Origin: DATKJS01 sp964551995
GTDB taxonomy: Bacteria > Acidobacteriota > Aminicenantia > Aminicenantales > Saccharicenantaceae
Direction: 5' to 3'
DNA: 64,000 nt
Assembly: GCA_964551995.1 (NCBI GenBank)
Contig: CAZKFD010000011.1
Coordinates: 319,276-383,275 of the forward strand
Below, piece by piece: positions 60,518 to 64,000 of this stretch. Under the pieces are notes generated by a model. It worked only from the letters and a program-made list of their open reading frames with translations, did not search any database and was not told the origin of the DNA. Position numbers and translations under genes: made by a program. Each line of letters opens with the position of its first letter. The stretch's first letter is position 1.

Positions 60518-61840
60518 ATGAAAATGATAGGAGCTTTTCCTTCTCTCTTCCTCGGCCTATCAGTCCTGGCTATGGCCCAATCGTCCTCCGCGGAGCCAGC
60601 CGAGTCGGAGAAGGCCTGGAGCCTGCATTTCCAGCTCACCAACGTAACCCAATGGCATCCCCCTTTCTTTGCGCTGTATTCGGGGACTAACAGCCTCCGG
60701 AACACGTCGGAAGTGAAGGCTTCATTGACTTCGACGGTGTTCGCCGCCTTCCGCGTCTGGCGCGGGGCCGAGTTCCATGCAGACCCGGAGGTCAGTGGAG
60801 GGAAAGGCTTCAGCAATACGACGGGGATCGCCGGATTCCCCAACGGCGAGATCTACCGCGTTAGCCAGCCGATGCCGAAACTCTATCTGGCCAGGCTTTA
60901 CTTCCAGCAGATGATCCGCCTCGGGGACGGCGACGAGGAGCGGGAGGACGGGCCGGACGAGATCGCCGGGCGCATCCCCGCCCGGCGGCTGACGCTCGTC
61001 GGCGGGAAATTCTCCCTGCCCGACTTCTTCGACGACAACTCCTTCAGCCAAGATCCCCGGACCCAGTTCCTGAATTGGGCGCTCGCCGCCGCCGGCGCTT
61101 GGGACTATGCCGCAGACACTCGCGGCTACACCTGGGGGATCATGACTGAATATGCGGCGCCGAACATCTCGGCCCGGTTGGCGGCCGTCCTCGAGCCGGA
61201 GAGAGCGAACGGCATGGAGATGGATACCCACATCACTAAAGCCCACAGCCTGAACCTCGAGCTCGAGCGCCGCTACGAGCTCTGGGCACACAACGGGGCG
61301 GTTCGGATCCTCGTCTTCCGGAACACGGCGAGAATGGGAAGTTACAGCGAGGCCGTCAACGATCCGGCCTATGACATGAATATTGCCCTGACGGACTGCT
61401 ACGGACGGTCGAAGTACGGTTTCATCCTCAACTGCGAGCAGTCTGTGTCCGACGAAGCCGGCCTTTTCGCCCGCTTGAGCTGGAACGACGGCCACACGGA
61501 AACCTGGGCCTATACTGAGATCGACCGCTCGGTTTCGCTGGGAGGGGTCATCGGCGGAAAGAGCTGGTCCCGCTCCCTAGACAAATTGGGAATCGCCGTC
61601 GTCATGAACGGTCTTTCACGGGACCACGAGGATTACCTGGCGGCGGGCGGCTACGGTTTCATCATCGGGGACGGTCGCCTCCGATACGGACTGGAGAGCA
61701 TCCTCGAAACCTTCTATTCGCTCCCCCTCGTCCGTTTCCTCTGGCTCACGGCGGATTATCAGTTCGTCGTCGACCCCGCCTATAACCGGGACCGGGGGCC
61801 GGTTCACGTTCTTAGCATCCGTGTCCACGCCGCGGTCTGA
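60518..61840 (+). CDS. OprB-like carbohydrate porin
   Basis: A protein of 440 residues with a signal peptide (about 1-25, SSAEP). Landmark segments match the OprB/carbohydrate porin family: GFSNTTGIAGFPNGEIYRV, LTLVGGKFSLPDFFDDN, DPRTQFLNWALAAAGAWDYAAD, and LELERRYELWAHNG. A C-terminal aromatic/alternating strand pattern ends HVLSIRVHAAV. It forms an outer-membrane channel. It starts 21 bases after the CBS gene and may share its transcript, so metal as well as sugar solutes are conceivable. Confidence 0.8.
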   Translation: MKMIGAFPSLFLGLSVLAMAQSSSAEPAESEKAWSLHFQLTNVTQWHPPFFALYSGTNSLRNTSEVKASLTSTVFAAFRVWRGAEFHADPEVSGGKGFSNTTGIAGFPNGEIYRVSQPMPKLYLARLYFQQMIRLGDGDEEREDGPDEIAGRIPARRLTLVGGKFSLPDFFDDNSFSQDPRTQFLNWALAAAGAWDYAADTRGYTWGIMTEYAAPNISARLAAVLEPERANGMEMDTHITKAHSLNLELERRYELWAHNGAVRILVFRNTARMGSYSEAVNDPAYDMNIALTDCYGRSKYGFILNCEQSVSDEAGLFARLSWNDGHTETWAYTEIDRSVSLGGVIGGKSWSRSLDKLGIAVVMNGLSRDHEDYLAAGGYGFIIGDGRLRYGLESILETFYSLPLVRFLWLTADYQFVVDPAYNRDRGPVHVLSIRVHAAV

Positions 61841-61880
61841 GCCTGGGAGCCCAGTTTTTAGGAATGAGGTCCAGGCCCAT

Positions 61881-61960
61881 CATAGCCGAAAGATAGGGCC
61901 TCTATGGCCTAAAGATAGGTTTACTTTTCTTTAATATCGGTAAAAGCTGAGAGAGTGGCG
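61881..61960 (+). repeat. Duplicated upstream regulatory sequence, copy 1
   Basis: Contains AAAGATAGG twice at a 22-base period, then TTTACTTT and an AT-rich tail (TTTAATATCGGTAAAAG). The same arrangement occurs at 63705-63790. Both copies lie upstream of genes for exported proteins (62035 and 63842), so the element is probably a promoter or operator. Confidence 0.6.
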
Positions 61961-62034
61961 GTGTACGTTTATAAGTTTACGTGGCCTTTGATACTCTGGC
62001 CGCGGGAGATAAGCAACATTATTAAGGAGCTCGC

Positions 62035-62946
62035 GTGAGGCGTTTCGCGTGCCATCTAATTATTTTATTTGAACTGCTATGCTCTCTTGTACGAGTGCCC
62101 TCCGCACCACAAGCTTTGACATCTCGGGATGACCAAGAGCGATTTGAGGCGAATACTTGTACACAGGAAGTGGAAAGAATCGGTATCGGAGAGCCTCAGG
62201 ATCAAGAATTCACGGCGTTTTTGCGTCCAAACCCGATTTTTAATGTATCGATCTGTCGGCTCCACGCGTGGAATTCTGCTTACGTTTGCACGGACGCGTT
62301 GCCGGTAGTTTCAGCAAAATATTTGTTCGAGCTTCTGGATTCCTCCAGGAAAATCATCGATTCTTGCGTCACGACCCGCAAACCATTCATGGGGGAGAAA
62401 GTCTCCGCCAAATCGGGAACGGACACGATCAACGTTGCCGTTTCTGATATTAACGGAGCGAAGTCGGCGGCCACCGACCCTCGCCGGTCGACGTCCGAGG
62501 TCACCCGGAGGAAGCTCTTCTGGATGGCGGCGGAGGGCCCAATGCTCGCCAGCGGCCATAACCCCGGACTGGTCAGCAGCATCTATGCGTTTAGCTACTT
62601 CGTGCGGGCCGGCATATTCTATTGGCTGAGCCCCGACAAGTGGAGTTTCACCCTGAGCGGTGGCGAGGGGATCATCCGTAAGCGCGACCCCTGGAAATAC
62701 GGCTTCTTGGCCGAAGCTCTCATCAACCGCCATTACAAAGGCTCGTACCTCGCCGTGGGCCTGGGATTTAGCGCCAGGTCCCAAAGCCTGACATCGGCAG
62801 GCGTGGACGCGGTCACTCAGGCCGGGACCAATGTCTTCAAGACCTGGAACTCCTCGGGCTCCATTTTTGTGGAATTCCGGGCTCCGCTCGGCCGGAACTT
62901 CAGGTACAACAACAGGGTCGGCCTCGGGTTCCGGGTGCTGTTTTAG
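62035..62946 (+). CDS. Exported protein of unknown function (303 aa)
   Basis: Starts at GTG 62035 with AAGGAG 5 bases upstream. A signal-like N-terminus (CHLIILFELLCSLVRVPSA) precedes a cysteine-containing region (CTQEVE, SICRLH, YVCTDA, DSCVTT). The C-terminal third (SIYAFSYFVRAGIFYWL to YNNRVGLGFRVLF) alternates like beta-barrel strands and ends in Phe. An outer-membrane location is likely; no family is recognised. It carries copy 1 of the duplicated upstream element. Confidence 0.6.
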   Translation: MRRFACHLIILFELLCSLVRVPSAPQALTSRDDQERFEANTCTQEVERIGIGEPQDQEFTAFLRPNPIFNVSICRLHAWNSAYVCTDALPVVSAKYLFELLDSSRKIIDSCVTTRKPFMGEKVSAKSGTDTINVAVSDINGAKSAATDPRRSTSEVTRRKLFWMAAEGPMLASGHNPGLVSSIYAFSYFVRAGIFYWLSPDKWSFTLSGGEGIIRKRDPWKYGFLAEALINRHYKGSYLAVGLGFSARSQSLTSAGVDAVTQAGTNVFKTWNSSGSIFVEFRAPLGRNFRYNNRVGLGFRVLF

Positions 62947-63700
62947 GCCGCCCGATAGGCGACGAAAAGAAAGGCAAAGAGCCGCCTTTTTTGGTTTTTT
63001 GGCCGCCGCGTCGGCCGCAGTCGCCGGGCGCGCCATAACAGGCGCGGGAGTCAACGGGTGACGGCCTATCTTGTCTGTCCAGATACCGTAGATTAGGCAG
63101 CCGTCAGCCGCCGTTCAGTCCGTCCAGCTGCTCCCAGATCAATATTATTGGGAGCCCGCCGATGAAAATCCCTTAACCTCTTAAATGTCGTAGGATAAGA
63201 AACGCTCCTCGATTCCTGAGAGTATGGCTTAACTTTGGATGGCTCAGAGGATAAGCCTGTTTCAGGACAGATTGGCATCAATCGATTCGGAGGCGCGCCT
63301 ATTCTCCAAAATTCTGGTCTCTGCCGGCCTCTATGCCTCAAGCGTCCACTGGCCCGTCGTTGGCGCACCTGGAAGGGGGATATATCTGCACCATACCGCA
63401 AATGCCTAGGGACAAACGTTCCAGGGCCGGAATAGGACAATTTATCACATATGCACGCGATGGACCGTGGCCGGGCAGGCTTGGCCTAGAGCCTCGGCCG
63501 GTTTTATCAAATTAATTGCCCTGCCATTCAGGCCGCCGGTTCTTAGCAATTAAAGCCAAGTCCGTACGGCAGAAGGCTCTGTCAATGGGCGGGCATTTTT
63601 TCGGAAATAAGGTCTAACGTCTTGAAAACCTTACCATAGGGTTAACTTCTTGAAGGGGAGCAAATTAGCATATCTGTCCAGTATTGCAACGACTTTGTTG
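62947..63700. other. Stretch without a recognised gene
   Basis: About 750 bases of mixed composition. Frames of up to 115 codons exist on both strands, but none has a ribosome site, a signal peptide or a recognisable motif. It could hold decayed sequence or an unrecognised RNA. Confidence 0.5.
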
Positions 63701-63704
63701 AAAG

Positions 63705-63790
63705 ATAGCCGAAAGATAGGATTCTTATGGCCAGAAGATAGGTTTACTTTGTCATTATTAACCATATTTTTAATATTGGTGAAAAGTAAA
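63705..63790 (+). repeat. Duplicated upstream regulatory sequence, copy 2
   Basis: AAAGATAGG, then AAGATAGG at the same 22-base period, then TTTACTTT and an AT-rich tail with TTTTAATATTGGTGAAAAG. It matches copy 1 at 61881 and lies about 50-140 bases upstream of ATG 63842. Confidence 0.6.
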
Positions 63791-63841
63791 AATGCGATCA
63801 TTCATCTTTTAGGGCCTTTGAAGCTCCGAGGGAAAAATGTT

Positions 63842-64000
63842 ATGAGCAAGAAATTCATGCAGGTCGTTTTGGTCATCGCGGTCGGGGCCCTGGCCCTGAG
63901 GCTTCTGGCGCAAACATGCCTGACGACTACGGTCGCCTTCACTGAGAATTTCAGTGGGACTAATTATGAAAACCTCACGGCGGGGGTAAACTCCGTTTCT
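63842..64000 (+). CDS. N-terminus of an exported protein (truncated by window edge)
   Basis: The first 53 codons are visible. They encode a signal peptide (MSKKFMQVVLVIAVGALALR, cleavage likely near LLAQT), then TTVAFTENFSGTNYENLTAG, reminiscent of the start of extracellular beta-sandwich proteins. It shares the duplicated upstream element with the gene at 62035, so the two may be co-regulated. Confidence 0.65.
   Translation, partial: MSKKFMQVVLVIAVGALALRLLAQTCLTTTVAFTENFSGTNYENLTAGVNSVS

Noticed and set aside
62947..63700. Minus-strand 115-codon frame (63093-63440) as a gene
   Set aside because: It has no ribosome site or recognisable motif and an Arg/Ser/Pro-rich composition typical of chance frames.

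Overview
The window is GC-rich, densely coded bacterial DNA from a Gram-negative (diderm) organism. It encodes outer-membrane barrels, a TolC/MacA/MacB-type export set, lipoproteins, and sigma-54 signalling. The mix of an S9 peptidase, DUF4097, DUF3943, a PknB-type kinase and ars genes fits an Acidobacteriota/Aminicenantota-like lineage. That placement is inference; no rRNA or other phylogenetic marker is present. Housekeeping promoters seem to use TATAAT-like -10 boxes, often preceded by G or GC, with weak -35 boxes.

1-12.3 kb: mostly housekeeping genes on both strands. They include a DUF1667 protein, a fused Maf/RlmD-type protein, an isoprenylcysteine-methyltransferase-like membrane protein, a ROK sugar kinase, a CBS protein, a DUF2284 metal protein, a TrmJ-like methyltransferase, OsmC, a LysE-like exporter, lipoprotein SppA, DUF429, a lipid kinase, a CDP-alcohol phosphatidyltransferase and a GNAT protein.

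12.4-17.8 kb: the most interesting region. A transporter-less family-5 solute-binding protein, a membrane histidine kinase and an NtrC-type activator form an overlapping operon. It is followed by a single-domain response regulator and a short terminator-ended transcript. Each of the three units has a sigma-54 -24/-12 promoter (GG-N10-GC). Two have a TGTAAA-N5-TTTAC(A/G) palindrome 70-85 bp upstream; the third has two TGTAAA half-sites. It reads as a self-contained ligand-sensing circuit ending in a probable sigma-54-dependent small RNA.

17.9-33.6 kb: a SAM methyltransferase, a CoA-pyrophosphatase-type Nudix, trpS, a DUF4097 protein, a Ser/Thr kinase, a 902-residue exported unknown, a tolC-macA-macB-like efflux operon (tolC appears to start at ATA), a monothiol thioredoxin-like protein, a DUF4440 protein and an S9 peptidase.

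33.6-40.3 kb: an accessory region of lower GC. An arsenic operon (arsR, ACR3 with an internal amber stop, arsC, arsM) and a QueG-like iron-sulfur protein lie between two same-orientation copies of a degenerate repeat. An AbiEii/DUF6922 toxin-antitoxin pair lies between the second copy and a third copy, which abuts an IS91-like transposase relic. A tRNA 3'-half lies inside the ars segment. A PilZ protein follows.

40.4-50.6 kb: an ABC-2 exporter pair, a DUF3943 protein, an OMP barrel, threonine synthase, an M3 peptidase with a macrodomain protein, and tyrS.

50.7-64 kb: divalent-metal handling. MgtA is followed by a PTS-EIIA-like protein. Then come a histidine kinase/NarL-type regulator pair, a probable MurJ fragment, and a unit of an NRAMP-like transporter, a one-helix small protein, an MgtE-N/CBS protein and an OprB-like porin. 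The window ends with two exported proteins of unknown function that share a duplicated upstream regulatory sequence.
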